Source: a virus. Taken from it: a stretch of 46,309 nt of DNA. Numbering within the stretch: the first letter of the stretch is position 1; every line of letters starts with the position of its first letter. The notes below the pieces were generated by a model that was not told where the DNA came from, ran no database searches, and worked only from the letters and a program-made list of their open reading frames with translations. Positions 22,452 to 31,126 of the stretch are shown piece by piece. A program made the translations under genes and the position numbers. The stretch spans positions 1 to 46,309 of IMG/VR virus record IMGVR_UViG_3300044796_000167. One strand, 5' to 3'.

Positions 22452-22955
22452 TTAGCTCGCCGGGGCCGCAGGAGCTGCGGGCGCGGCTGGAGCGGCGGGG
22501 GCTGCCGGTGCCGGAGCGTCCGAAGGCGTTCCAGGGGTCAGCACGAGCTGGGTCGCGTCGCCGGGGATCAGGACGAGGTCGAGCGAGCCCGCGAGGGTCT
22601 TGCCGTCGGCAACGCCCGTCACCTGAAGCTGGCACGAGCCAAGCTTGCCGGACGGAGTAAAGACCACGCTCAGGCCGTCAGCGGAGGCAACCGCCGAGCC
22701 CATCGAAGGGTCAGACGGCGACCAGGAGGGCGGAGAGTCGAACGAGCCGGTGGCGTTACCGAACTCGTCTTCGGCTTGAATGGTCACGGGGAGCTGCTGC
22801 GATACTTTCAAATTCATAAATAACTTTACTCCCGAGAGATTGAATCTGATCCGTGCAACTCTCGGGGACTTGCGAGCGGGCCAGCGGGATGAGATCACCC
22901 CAAGGATGAAACCGAAAAGAAGACAGCCGAAGGTGATAAAGAAAGACTCAGCCAC
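22452..22955 (-). CDS. Ig-like domain protein, perhaps with N-terminal membrane anchor
   Basis: 167 aa from GTG at 22955. Residues 5-24 are hydrophobic (FFITFGCLLFGFILGVISS) followed by basic residues; residues 47-140 form an Ig/Big-like beta sandwich (QQLPVTIQAEDEFGNATGSF, SADGLSVVFTPSGKLG); the end is an AP-rich repeat. ATG at 22817 (MNLKV), with GGGAG upstream, would remove the anchor and match usual phage Ig proteins. Both starts may be used. Confidence 0.6.
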   Translation of the reverse strand: MAESFFITFGCLLFGFILGVISSRWPARKSPRVARIRFNLSGVKLFMNLKVSQQLPVTIQAEDEFGNATGSFDSPPSWSPSDPSMGSAVASADGLSVVFTPSGKLGSCQLQVTGVADGKTLAGSLDLVLIPGDATQLVLTPGTPSDAPAPAAPAAPAAPAAPAAPAS

Positions 22956-23466
22956 CGCCTAGGACGCCTTCAAACATATTGATGACGGACACGTAGGCCG
23001 CGCCGAGGCCCGGAATCGCTTTCACAGCGTCCAGGATCTCGTGGAGCAGCACGGCCCCACCCCCCGAAGCGAAGTACGCCAGCAAGCTCGGTAAAGTGAG
23101 CGACCCGCTCGCGCCGTACAAGAGCAGTCCGAGGATGAGCCCGAGCGTCGGCGCGAGAAAGACCTGCGCAGCACCGAACCATTTCCAGACCGGCGCGAGG
23201 AAGCTGACCTTCATCAGAGCGATCAAGAGCAGCACGATGCCCGCGATCTTGAGACCGATGGGCACGGAACCCTTCACTTGCCCCGCGATGGCGATGGCGT
23301 CCGAGAGCACGGAGTCCGTCGAGAGAGAGGGAGCCGCTTGCACGGTCTGCGCGATACCCTGGAGAGCTGCGGCCTGCGGAGGCGCATCAGCAAAAGAGGG
23401 CGCGGAGAAGGTGAAAGTGGAGAGAGCAAACAGAGTCAAGACTGCACATAATTGGGAAAGTTTCAT
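22948..23466 (-). CDS. Secreted/membrane protein with signal peptide
   Basis: 172 aa, strong AGGAGG site. Signal peptide residues 1-27 (MKLSQLCAVLTLFALSTFTF, cleavage after SFA). Then hydrophobic segments at about 72-90 and 95-117 (GLKIAGIVLLLIALMKVSF, LAPTLGLILGLLLYGASGS) and a third at 125-145. It is located next to endolysin and holin-like genes. Possibly a lysis or superinfection-related membrane protein; unassigned. Confidence 0.65.
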   Translation of the reverse strand: MKLSQLCAVLTLFALSTFTFSAPSFADAPPQAAALQGIAQTVQAAPSLSTDSVLSDAIAIAGQVKGSVPIGLKIAGIVLLLIALMKVSFLAPVWKWFGAAQVFLAPTLGLILGLLLYGASGSLTLPSLLAYFASGGGAVLLHEILDAVKAIPGLGAAYVSVINMFEGVLGGG

Positions 23467-23501
23467 AAAAGCCTCCTTGGTTAGGCTCTTAGTGTAGCGG
23501 G

Positions 23502-24068
23502 TCAGGATAGGAAATCAAGGGCCGTTCCCATGCGCTCAAGGCGCTTGAAGATCGCGGCACAACCGGCCTCGGCATCCTGCTTGGCAGGATCGAGCACGCC
23601 GTCGGCGACAAAGAGGCCGCTCGTGTACTTGTCCGTGTAGCTCCAGAGGTAGGGGCTGTTGACTTCAGTCTTATGGTACGCGAGCCCATTGTACCGCTCA
23701 CAGAACTCCAGCACCGAGGGCAGCGACCAGGAGGCCGGACGCCAGTAAAAGCCCGCGAGCGCATCCGTCGCGCTCTGGACCCAGGTAAAAGGCGGCGTAC
23801 CGATCTCAGGCCGACCGATGGGGACGTGGACGGTGCGCGCGGTCAGTGGGTCGCCGTTGTGCAGATGGCGCGTGAATGACTGGCTCGACTCGCGGTAATG
23901 AATCGCGGCGATGCAGAGCCATGGAATGCCGGTCTTGACGGCGACGAATCGGTACTGCTGCTGGTTCGCAAGCGCGGTCCTGCAAATAAAATCGAGCGCG
24001 CGGAGGCGCGATGAGTCGCCGGTCAAGATCGCGGACGAGTAGAGGTAGTCGTAATCTTGAGGAGTCAT
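23502..24068 (-). CDS. Endolysin, muramidase/transglycosylase-like
   Basis: 188 aa from ATG at 24068, which overlaps the upstream stop (TGATG). Segment WLCIAAIHYRESSQSFTRHLHNGDPL holds a likely catalytic Glu in YRESS, typical of lysozyme-like phage and bacterial enzymes; later conserved parts are PSVLEFCERYNGLAYH and SPYLWSYTDKYTSGLFV. It cleaves peptidoglycan at lysis. No signal peptide, so it needs a holin. The gene order holin-like then endolysin supports the call. Confidence 0.8.
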   Translation of the reverse strand: MTPQDYDYLYSSAILTGDSSRLRALDFICRTALANQQQYRFVAVKTGIPWLCIAAIHYRESSQSFTRHLHNGDPLTARTVHVPIGRPEIGTPPFTWVQSATDALAGFYWRPASWSLPSVLEFCERYNGLAYHKTEVNSPYLWSYTDKYTSGLFVADGVLDPAKQDAEAGCAAIFKRLERMGTALDFLS

Positions 24069-24289
24069 CAATGGCCGTGCATATGGAAGCCAAGAACGCT
24101 TCCGATGAAGGTGATGATGGCAATCGCCCAATGCCTATCGCGTTTCAAGATCGTGATGTCTTCGCCGTGACCTTGTACCGGCCCCAGGGCACTCATCACT
24201 TCGATGTGGTTCCTATCCATCTTCGAATGGACGTTCACCATGCCTTCTTCGATCCTGGCAAGCCGCACTTCAACGGGTTCGTTCATCAT
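24068..24289 (-). CDS. Holin-like protein (XhlA-type topology)
   Basis: 73 aa. N-terminal amphipathic coiled coil (EVRLARIEEGMVNVHSKMDR) and a C-terminal hydrophobic segment (WAIAIITFIGSVLGF) ending in HMHGH. This layout is that of XhlA/haemolysin-type holins. Directly upstream of and translationally coupled to the endolysin gene. Confidence 0.65.
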   Translation of the reverse strand: MMNEPVEVRLARIEEGMVNVHSKMDRNHIEVMSALGPVQGHGEDITILKRDRHWAIAIITFIGSVLGFHMHGH

Positions 24290-24311
24290 GCAATGATTTT
24301 AGCGCCTTTTT

Positions 24312-25139
24312 CTACTGATACCAAATACAAAAGGTGACACCGTAAGACTTCACGCGCGTCTCGGCTCCGCCAGTGCCAGTCGTGAGCGTGTGAGTGTGGG
24401 TAGCACTCTCCCCTCCGGTCGTACCGCCCGTCAAATTCCCGAGTCCGAAAGGTCCGCCTCCGTAGCCCGCGTCCGATCCGCCGTTCTGACCGTTGCCGAC
24501 CCACAGAGAATAGCTATGCGTGTGACCTGCGCTCTCGGTCCCGCTCGTCATCGCGGTATAGATGCGAGTCTCAGCTTCCTGGTACGAGCCGGTCGCGACC
24601 GCCGTGCCGCCGTTTCCATCGGTAGCGGTTCCAGATCCGCGAAGGTAACGATTTCTAAAGGGAGGAAAGTTAAAGTGAGTCCCGTCAACGGAGCCATAAG
24701 TCGTGCAAGTTCCTGCCGGGCAGTAGAGCGCGGAGAGAAGTGGGAACGCGCTTCTGAGCTGCGACGATCCGTCCGCCTCATGCGAGTTCGTGGGACAAGT
24801 CGGCATAGTCCAGGCGAACATGATCCCAGGCAGGTTAACGCCGGAGTTTACGACGACGACCTTTCCACCTGAGTACGTAGTCGTGGTCCCATCGACCGAC
24901 GCACCGTTGACGACGTCATTCCAGGTTGTTCCATCTTCCGACACCTGAAACTTAGACGTTGACCCGTTCCAGCGAAGGCCAGGATTGTTGGTCGCGTTTT
25001 TGTTGAACAGGATCGTTTTGTTTGCGCTCGTGTTAGCAGCCTTGCCGAGCGACAGGGTGTCATTAGGGAGCGAGTAAGGCGCAACGCCAGCGAGAGCGAA
25101 AGACGAGAGTGCGAAGAAGAGTAAGATCAGTGATTTCAT
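24312..25139 (-). CDS. Tail fibre/collar-domain protein with signal peptide
   Basis: 275 aa from ATG at 25139 with GGAG 7 nt upstream. Residues 1-17 look like a Sec signal (MKSLILLFFALSSFALA, A-x-A end). The C-terminal half matches the phage tail collar / receptor-tip type: HFNFPPFRNRYLRGSG, HTHSYSLW, ATHTHTLTTG, ending VKSYGVTFCIWYQ. It is a predicted receptor-binding tip; a signal peptide is unexpected for a virion protein. Confidence 0.75.
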   Translation of the reverse strand: MKSLILLFFALSSFALAGVAPYSLPNDTLSLGKAANTSANKTILFNKNATNNPGLRWNGSTSKFQVSEDGTTWNDVVNGASVDGTTTTYSGGKVVVVNSGVNLPGIMFAWTMPTCPTNSHEADGSSQLRSAFPLLSALYCPAGTCTTYGSVDGTHFNFPPFRNRYLRGSGTATDGNGGTAVATGSYQEAETRIYTAMTSGTESAGHTHSYSLWVGNGQNGGSDAGYGGGPFGLGNLTGGTTGGESATHTHTLTTGTGGAETRVKSYGVTFCIWYQ

Positions 25140-25143
25140 TTTT

Positions 25144-26121
25144 TCACTCCGAGATATTGTTGTTGATGATCGCGTTCGGAGTCGTGTTGTTGTCCACGAC
25201 GTCGTTCGTGCAGCTACCAAAGCGGCACTCAGTAACGAAGCTGTAGCTTGCTCCGTTAGAGATCGAGATCGCGGTCGTGAACCCGGTAAATCTGCCTTTG
25301 ATCCTGATCCCGCTCGCGTTGAGGGTCAATCCGGTTGCAGTACCGCTGATCGTGGCTTGAGGTAGACACCTGATCTCGATGTTGTTCGTTCCGATGGCGA
25401 GCCCAGAAGATCCGAGGGATAAGCTCTCCACAACCCAGATCAGGCCACCGGAAGGAAGCGCAGCGATAGCAGCCGCAAGCGTCGTGTCGGTCCCGAGCCC
25501 CGATGGAGACACCCACCGCTGATTCGCGGTATTGAGCGCCGGAGGCGTGAGGGTCGTCATCAGGTTCGTCAGGTCCGACTGACCCGTGAGCCCCGTGGTC
25601 TGATGGATGTACGCCTGCATGACCGCGATGTAGCCAGAAGGCAGCGCCGGAACGGCAGGGCTACTCGATGGCGTTCCGGTCACGACCTGGAGCGTGTACG
25701 AGTCGTTCAAGACCTTGTCCACGTTAGTCAGCACTACCGGACCGACTCCTCCCGTCTTGACGTAGCGGCTCGCCTGGCTCGTGACGACGAAGTTCGGCGC
25801 AAGACACACGAGATCGATGCGGTCATGCGACCCATCGGCAGCGGCGAAGGTCAGCGGCACAACAGCCGTTGCCTTAATCATCCGGTACTGAGGGTTTACG
25901 CCAGTTTGCGAGCTGTCGAACATCAGCAGAGTTCCGGCAGCAAGGCGCGCGGTGGTCGCGCTCAAGTAGGTCGGAGCGAAGGCACCGTTGAGCGTCCCGT
26001 TCTGCTTTCCAAAGAGCTGGTAGAGCACGTCATCGAAAAGACTCTTGTGAACGGCGAACTGAAGGCTGTTGACGTCTGTACTGCCAACCTTCTCAAATGG
26101 ATTGATCTTGATCTGAATCAT
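25144..26121 (-). CDS. Tail fibre protein with beta-helix C-terminus
   Basis: 325 aa. N-terminal half (INPFEKVGSTDVNSLQFAVH, LAAGTLLMFDSSQTGV, HDRIDLVCLAPN) is typical of baseplate-attached fibre proteins. The C-terminal 110 residues have pectate-lyase-like strands (SGLAIGTNNIEIRCLPQAT, GIRIKGRFTGFTTAISIS) ending NNNISE. Likely trimeric receptor-binding or adaptor protein. Confidence 0.7.
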   Translation of the reverse strand: MIQIKINPFEKVGSTDVNSLQFAVHKSLFDDVLYQLFGKQNGTLNGAFAPTYLSATTARLAAGTLLMFDSSQTGVNPQYRMIKATAVVPLTFAAADGSHDRIDLVCLAPNFVVTSQASRYVKTGGVGPVVLTNVDKVLNDSYTLQVVTGTPSSSPAVPALPSGYIAVMQAYIHQTTGLTGQSDLTNLMTTLTPPALNTANQRWVSPSGLGTDTTLAAAIAALPSGGLIWVVESLSLGSSGLAIGTNNIEIRCLPQATISGTATGLTLNASGIRIKGRFTGFTTAISISNGASYSFVTECRFGSCTNDVVDNNTTPNAIINNNISE

Positions 26122-26147
26122 CTAAGCTCTCCGCTCTTTGTTATGGA

Positions 26148-27950
26148 TCACTGCCATTTTTCTTCGACGAAGATAATTCCACCGGCACCTGATCCGCCAG
26201 CGTGGAGTCCTGAAGCCGCACCACCCGAAGCCGATCCTGCGATAGCGTAAGAGTAAGACGACGCCACGGGGCTGATTCGAGCAGTTGCCCAGCCTCCAGG
26301 GCCTCCACCCGATCCGCCCGAGGTGGCGCTTGCCGTGGACGCTCCACCGGCACCGCCAGAGCCCGTATTGGCCGCTGCCGAACCTCCGTTGCCGCCCGCG
26401 CTGCTCACGCCCTGGCCCGCACCTCCGAGGAAGGTAGCACCACCAGCGCCACCGAGGCACCCGAACGTGGCCGTTCCTACGCACGCGGGAGAGCCGCCCG
26501 AGGAGCCAGTGAACAGCGCACCAGGACCGATGCCGTTGAGGCTACACGTTCCAGCGGCACCACCTACGACGTAGTTGTTCGACGTGGTCGGCGCTCCGCC
26601 CGCGCTGCCGCCTGAGCAAGAGATCTGAGGAGATGTCCCGAACGTGCTCGTATTCCCGGCAGTACCAGCAGCTCCGCCGCCGCCGCCAGCTCCGCCACCT
26701 ACGACGGTCACGTCGATGTAGAGTGGTGTATTGCTGACCGAAGCGAAGGTGATCGTTGCGTCGCCCGTTCCAGTTGACTTCGTGAGCGTGCCGGACGAAG
26801 TCGGAGATCCGCTCCCGACCGCAGTGAGGACCGTTGCTCCCGAGATCGTGTTGCTGACGACGAAGGTGAACGAGTTGTTCGTGTAGCTCGCGCCCAGTGA
26901 TGCGTTTGCAGAGGTCACGATGAAAATGAAAGTAGGGATGTAAGTCGTTCCGCTCGTGAGTGTCTGCCTAGTCGGGATGATGTAGGTCGGAGCTGAAGCG
27001 CCGTTCGATGCCGCAGTGACTTGGCCCTTAGCATTGACCGTGATGTTCGCAGCCGTGAACGATCCGACATTGCTGTTGACCGTCGGTGCGGTAACGGCAA
27101 TCGTTCCACCTGATCCAGTGCCAGCGACGTCACCCGTGATCGTTACCGTCGGGAGATCGCCAGCGGGGATCGTTGCGCCGGTCCACGCGGTGCCGTTGCT
27201 GCGAAGGTAGTGCCCAGCAGTACCAGGAGAAGGAGCGCCAGCATTCCATGCGGTCGAAGGACTCTCCCATGCTCCATCACCGAACACGCTGCTCGAACTA
27301 AAGATGCTTCCAACGGCTGGAGATCCACCGCCAAACTTGAAGTTGGAGCTGAAGACACCCGTACTGAAGTTGAGGCTTTGCCCGGCCATGAGCCCCTGGT
27401 AATCGACGTACCAGAGGTTTGATCCGTTAAGGTCAAAGCTTGCCAGGATGCCCGTAAAGGCAGAAGCCGCGTTGATCCCGAAGTAAGTGCCGGTCGTCTG
27501 CCATCCGTTCGACGTACTCGCGTCTTCGATCAAAACCTGCGGCTTCGTGGTCGTGCTCGATCCGCCCGTGAAGGGCGCTCCAGTTACCTTGATCGCAGGA
27601 GTCGAGGCAGCGCCTGCCTTGCTGTTGACGAGAGCCCCTGTCATCGTATCGCCGGACTTTAAAACATCAAGCGATGCTGCTCCCGTAAAGGCCCCGACGA
27701 AGGTCGGCGCGGTCACAGTACCGGTAAAGGTCGGGCTCGCGAGCGGCGCATAGGTCGCAACCAGGGCGGGGATGTTCACGAAGTCGGAGAACTTGAGCTG
27801 CTTGTTTCCAGGTCCGGCGCTATCGTAGTACGGCACGGAATCGTTCGCGGCCAGGCCGGAGGCAGTGCCGAGGGTCATCTGCGATATCTTTTGATCTGCG
27901 ATGGCCCCGAAGGAGAAAAGTATTGTCAGTGCGAGTAAAATTTTCTTCAT
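26148..27950 (-). CDS. Long tail fibre with signal peptide and glycine-rich tip
   Basis: About 600 aa. Start ATG at 27950 preferred (GGAG 5 nt upstream); one codon earlier at 27953 is also ATG. Signal-like residues 1-19 (MKKILLALTILFSFGAIA). Then fibre repeats (LASPTFTGTVTAPTFVGAF, SGDTMTGALVNSK, VTITGDVAGTGSGG) and a very Gly/Ala/Ser-rich C-terminal domain (GGGAGGGGGAAGTAG and on), as in adhesin tips of phage fibres. Ends GGIIFVEEKWQ. The largest fibre gene and main host-range candidate. Confidence 0.8.
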   Translation of the reverse strand: MKKILLALTILFSFGAIADQKISQMTLGTASGLAANDSVPYYDSAGPGNKQLKFSDFVNIPALVATYAPLASPTFTGTVTAPTFVGAFTGAASLDVLKSGDTMTGALVNSKAGAASTPAIKVTGAPFTGGSSTTTKPQVLIEDASTSNGWQTTGTYFGINAASAFTGILASFDLNGSNLWYVDYQGLMAGQSLNFSTGVFSSNFKFGGGSPAVGSIFSSSSVFGDGAWESPSTAWNAGAPSPGTAGHYLRSNGTAWTGATIPAGDLPTVTITGDVAGTGSGGTIAVTAPTVNSNVGSFTAANITVNAKGQVTAASNGASAPTYIIPTRQTLTSGTTYIPTFIFIVTSANASLGASYTNNSFTFVVSNTISGATVLTAVGSGSPTSSGTLTKSTGTGDATITFASVSNTPLYIDVTVVGGGAGGGGGAAGTAGNTSTFGTSPQISCSGGSAGGAPTTSNNYVVGGAAGTCSLNGIGPGALFTGSSGGSPACVGTATFGCLGGAGGATFLGGAGQGVSSAGGNGGSAAANTGSGGAGGASTASATSGGSGGGPGGWATARISPVASSYSYAIAGSASGGAASGLHAGGSGAGGIIFVEEKWQ

Positions 27951-28612
27951 CATGTCTCCAGATCGATTTTTGTTCCGTCTTCTTGCAAGATCGAGCCGCC
28001 ATCTTCTTCGACAAGGAAGTCGGAATCATAGAGCACGTCATACGTCGTGCCCAGCGCCTTGTTGGCCTCAATGAAAGAAATGACTGAGGCAAGGATCGCC
28101 GTAACGTCTCCAGCCGTCTGGCCTGGAATAATAAGCGTCCACCAATTATACCACTTGGTCAGCTCAAGCCAACGAGAATAGTCGTCGTCGTAGTAGAGGA
28201 AGCCCTCGTCTTCGCTGGTGTCCGGGTCATCCCAGAACCCATACTGCTCGTTCTCGATGAAGAAGGCCGTGCCATTATTGAGGAGGCCATCAACTCCCAT
28301 CTGGAGCTGAGACTCTCCCACGGGTACGAAGAGAGCGAGCTGTACCCGAGGAGCATAGCTGATGTCAGATTCTCCCAGCGTCCGAGGCGTGTTGCGCTCG
28401 TCGCCCAGGAGGTCGAGCACGGGCGCAGCCGACTCGGTGATGAACGTTGACGCCTGCTGATCGTCCGTATCCTGCTGGAGCTGCTGGAACACGCTTGCGA
28501 TGGCCTTGAAGACTCCAGGCGAAAGAGCGCCGGAGACGTCCTTGCGCTCGAAGTACCACGAAGGCACGAACTTCGTGATCTTCGCGTACCACTGAGAAAG
28601 GTTCAAGGCCAC
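27950..28612 (-). CDS. Baseplate/tail protein (gpI-like position)
   Basis: 220 aa, coupled between baseplate J and the long fibre, as P2 gpI is. Segments: KFVPSWYFERKDVSGALSP, LLGDERNTPRTLGESDISY, and an acidic end ILQEDGTKIDLET. It would connect the baseplate wedge to the fibre. Assignment rests mainly on position. Confidence 0.65.
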   Translation of the reverse strand: MALNLSQWYAKITKFVPSWYFERKDVSGALSPGVFKAIASVFQQLQQDTDDQQASTFITESAAPVLDLLGDERNTPRTLGESDISYAPRVQLALFVPVGESQLQMGVDGLLNNGTAFFIENEQYGFWDDPDTSEDEGFLYYDDDYSRWLELTKWYNWWTLIIPGQTAGDVTAILASVISFIEANKALGTTYDVLYDSDFLVEEDGGSILQEDGTKIDLET

Positions 28613-28614
28613 GC

Positions 28615-29835
28615 TTACACCGTCTCAATCGTGCCAGGGATGGCCGTTTGGTTCGATGCGATGGTCACGTCACCCGACGGAACGGTAGTCTGGAAGTCGG
28701 TCAGATCGTTCGTACCGCCAGGTCCCCAGATCGCCAAGATCGCCGTGCGAGCGGTCGCGCGCACGAAGGAGACACCGGCACCGAGGTTGGAGACGTAGCT
28801 CGCCATCGAGTCCGTGATCTCGGTCGTATCCGACGAGAAGAGTGAGAAGTTCGGGCCGGAAGGATTGAGAGTCAGGAGCGCGCTCCAGTTGATCGTGATT
28901 GCGGTAGCACCTTGGATATTGATGTTGACGCCGAAAGCGCGAATCGGATTGATCGCAGCCTTGACCGCAGCGATCAGCGAGCTATTCGCTGATCCAGTCG
29001 CATCGGCGATGTAGAGCGTAACGAAGGGAATAATGAAGTACTCGAAGATTCCCATGACGGCGGCATTGAGTGGTTCGTTCGTGGCCGGATTCCAGAACAC
29101 GACCGGCGTCTCGACCTCGATGGCAGTCGCAACGACCACGCCAGGGACGGACAAGGCCGCGCTCTGGATTGCAAGCCGCGTAGCAGCGCGAAGCGCAACG
29201 ATGAGATTGCGGATCGTCTCGCGGTAAGTGGCGTCGTCCTGGGCGTCCTCCCCGGTGGCGTTCCCCGCATTGGAAGTCGTGATCGTAGGGTCGAGCAGCG
29301 TGCTTTCGATGACGTTGATCGTTCCGACCGTAGCGTCACCCGCCGCTCCAGCAACGACCGCAGTGATCGGCACAGAGATAGTTAGGTCGGATGGAATGCT
29401 CGACGCGGTTAAAACCACCGTCGAGTTCGTTGAGTACCGCTGCACGTTTCCGTTCGCATCAGGCTGAGTCTTGACGATAGTCCCGGCAAGAATGGTGATC
29501 GCTCCAGCGGCGTTACTCGCGCGCGAGAAGGTGGCGACGTCGATGGCAGCCACGGCAGCGGGACGGGCGAATGCAGGTCCAAAGTGATCGACCACAAGGG
29601 TCTGAAGATCATCCGGTCCGCCAGTGACTTCTGGACCGTTCGCCAGGTCGATGAAGGTCTTGTTAAATTGGTTGATCGTGTACCGGCTCAATTCGGTGCC
29701 AGCGATGGAGAACACGCCAGCGAGCGCATCGATGGTCGAGCCGTCGAGCGTGTCAGTGAGCTGAGGGGCATTACTCTGAAGCGTTGCAATGAACAGATCG
29801 TAGAGGTCTTGCTGTGACTTGACTGGTACGCTCAT
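28615..29835 (-). CDS. Baseplate J-like protein
   Basis: 406 aa, usual length of gpJ/gp47-type wedge proteins. Typical segments: DGSTIDALAGVFSIAGTEL, PAAVAAIDVATFSRASNAAG with AGTIV, AGAAGDATVGTINVI, EDAQDDATYRETIRN, and SVPGVVVATAIEVE. Builds the wedge ring of a contractile-tail baseplate. Overlaps the gp25-like gene by 4 bp. Confidence 0.9.
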   Translation of the reverse strand: MSVPVKSQQDLYDLFIATLQSNAPQLTDTLDGSTIDALAGVFSIAGTELSRYTINQFNKTFIDLANGPEVTGGPDDLQTLVVDHFGPAFARPAAVAAIDVATFSRASNAAGAITILAGTIVKTQPDANGNVQRYSTNSTVVLTASSIPSDLTISVPITAVVAGAAGDATVGTINVIESTLLDPTITTSNAGNATGEDAQDDATYRETIRNLIVALRAATRLAIQSAALSVPGVVVATAIEVETPVVFWNPATNEPLNAAVMGIFEYFIIPFVTLYIADATGSANSSLIAAVKAAINPIRAFGVNINIQGATAITINWSALLTLNPSGPNFSLFSSDTTEITDSMASYVSNLGAGVSFVRATARTAILAIWGPGGTNDLTDFQTTVPSGDVTIASNQTAIPGTIETV

Positions 29836-30242
29836 GAGTTGGCCTCGTCAAAGGGAGTGAAGGTCATCTCCTGCTCGGAGTAGCCGACAGGGATAACGGA
29901 GACAGTAATGACCGTCTGCTCAGGCGTTGCATCGTCAGAGCTGATCGAAACTGAACTGACTTTCTCGGTGCGCGGATCTTGCTCGAACTGATCCTTGATA
30001 AGGGCCGCGAGCTTCTGCTGAAGAGCGAAGGAACTGGGCGAGTTCTGGTACATGCCGATTCCGACACCGTACTCAGGCCGGTGAACGAGCGTTCCTGGAA
30101 CGGTAATGAGCCTGTGGAAAAGTGCGCGCTTGTAGTTCGCCAGGCCGCTGATGGTGGCGAGATCTCCGCCAGGCGTGCGCACAAAATCGCCAACGTGGGC
30201 GATGTCCGTCTTGAGCGCGGTTGTGAGATTATCGACGGCCAT
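29832..30242 (-). CDS. gp25/gpW-like baseplate wedge protein
   Basis: 136 aa. GPW_gp25-type: an N-terminal strand with ISGLANYKRALFHRLITVPG, LVHRPEYGVGI, then helix QKLAALIKDQFEQDPRTEKV and strands with TVISVIP-like ends. Initiates sheath assembly with baseplate J. Confidence 0.85.
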   Translation of the reverse strand: MAVDNLTTALKTDIAHVGDFVRTPGGDLATISGLANYKRALFHRLITVPGTLVHRPEYGVGIGMYQNSPSSFALQQKLAALIKDQFEQDPRTEKVSSVSISSDDATPEQTVITVSVIPVGYSEQEMTFTPFDEANS

Positions 30243-30476
30243 TTAGCTTGCTGTCCCCACTCCAGTTGCGACCACAGTTCCGCCCGCGCCGACTCCGCTC
30301 GTAACGGCTCCGGTGTCGTTGGTAGAAATGGTCATGTTGGCTTGGATGTACGATACCACAGCATCGGCGACAGCGTCCGCGAATTCTTGCTGTGAGGTGG
30401 AGTCCGCTGGCGTGCCGAACTGCGCGTTGAGCTTCGTGATGATCTCCGCGCTCAATCCGGCCTTCGTCATTGGCAT
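30243..30476 (-). CDS. Small tail-region protein
   Basis: 77 aa, start overlapping the upstream stop (TGATG). Helical first half (AGLSAEIITKLNAQFG, FADAVADAVVSYIQAN) and a Gly/Val/Thr tail. Often found in baseplate clusters; function unknown. Possibly a hub or spike accessory. Confidence 0.65.
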   Translation of the reverse strand: MPMTKAGLSAEIITKLNAQFGTPADSTSQQEFADAVADAVVSYIQANMTISTNDTGAVTSGVGAGGTVVATGVGTAS

Positions 30477-31126
30477 CAGACACCCCTTTCCGTAAAGCCT
30501 ATCTGAGAAACAATGTTTGTGCCACTGGTCGTTAGGTACGTGCTTTTGTCGGCAGCCAATTGAGTCTTGACTGCATCAACGGCAGTCTTGAATGCAGGAT
30601 TAACGAGCCCGATATTTCCTGGCGCGGTGGTGATCGTCGCCGGAATCGTGTCGATTACGCCGATTAGGGCCTCGACCTGGCCCTCCAGGGCAGTCAGGTA
30701 GGTCTTCAGCACGTTGCCGAGCACGAGCGGCTCTGTGGGCTCCACGTTGGGCCTGCCGAGCCCAAGCTTCGTGTCCGATCCGATGTACATCTTTTTGCCA
30801 GTACGGGAATACTTCACCGAGTGGCCGGTGCGGGCAAACTGCGGAATCAGCTCGTCCTTCGAGTTCACGAGCTTCATGACGTGGCACTCTTCTGGGTCGC
30901 CGTCAGCAAAGTTCACGATAGCGAGGTCGCCTACTTCGGGGAACGTGACGTCATTGACGTCAGAGAACGTCATCGTCGCAACGACCTCCCGATTCTCAGG
31001 GAGCAAGTTCACGAGCACTCGAAGCGTTGCAGCGTCCGTTGATAGACCCAGCTTGTCGATGGTTCCGATTCCGATGTGGAGGCGCGTGTCCTTGAACATC
31101 TCGCGCAGCAGCTCAAGATCGTTCAA
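30476..31126 (-). CDS. Baseplate assembly protein V / spike-like OB-fold protein
   Basis: 216 aa. Strands in the N-terminal 110 residues (STDAATLRVLVNLLPENREV, FPEVGDLAIVNFADGDPEEC) are like the OB fold of gpV/gp5-like spikes, then a helical C-terminal stalk (LKTYLTALEGQVEALIGVID). Position between hub protein and gp25 supports this. Confidence 0.7.
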   Translation of the reverse strand: MNDLELLREMFKDTRLHIGIGTIDKLGLSTDAATLRVLVNLLPENREVVATMTFSDVNDVTFPEVGDLAIVNFADGDPEECHVMKLVNSKDELIPQFARTGHSVKYSRTGKKMYIGSDTKLGLGRPNVEPTEPLVLGNVLKTYLTALEGQVEALIGVIDTIPATITTAPGNIGLVNPAFKTAVDAVKTQLAADKSTYLTTSGTNIVSQIGFTERGV

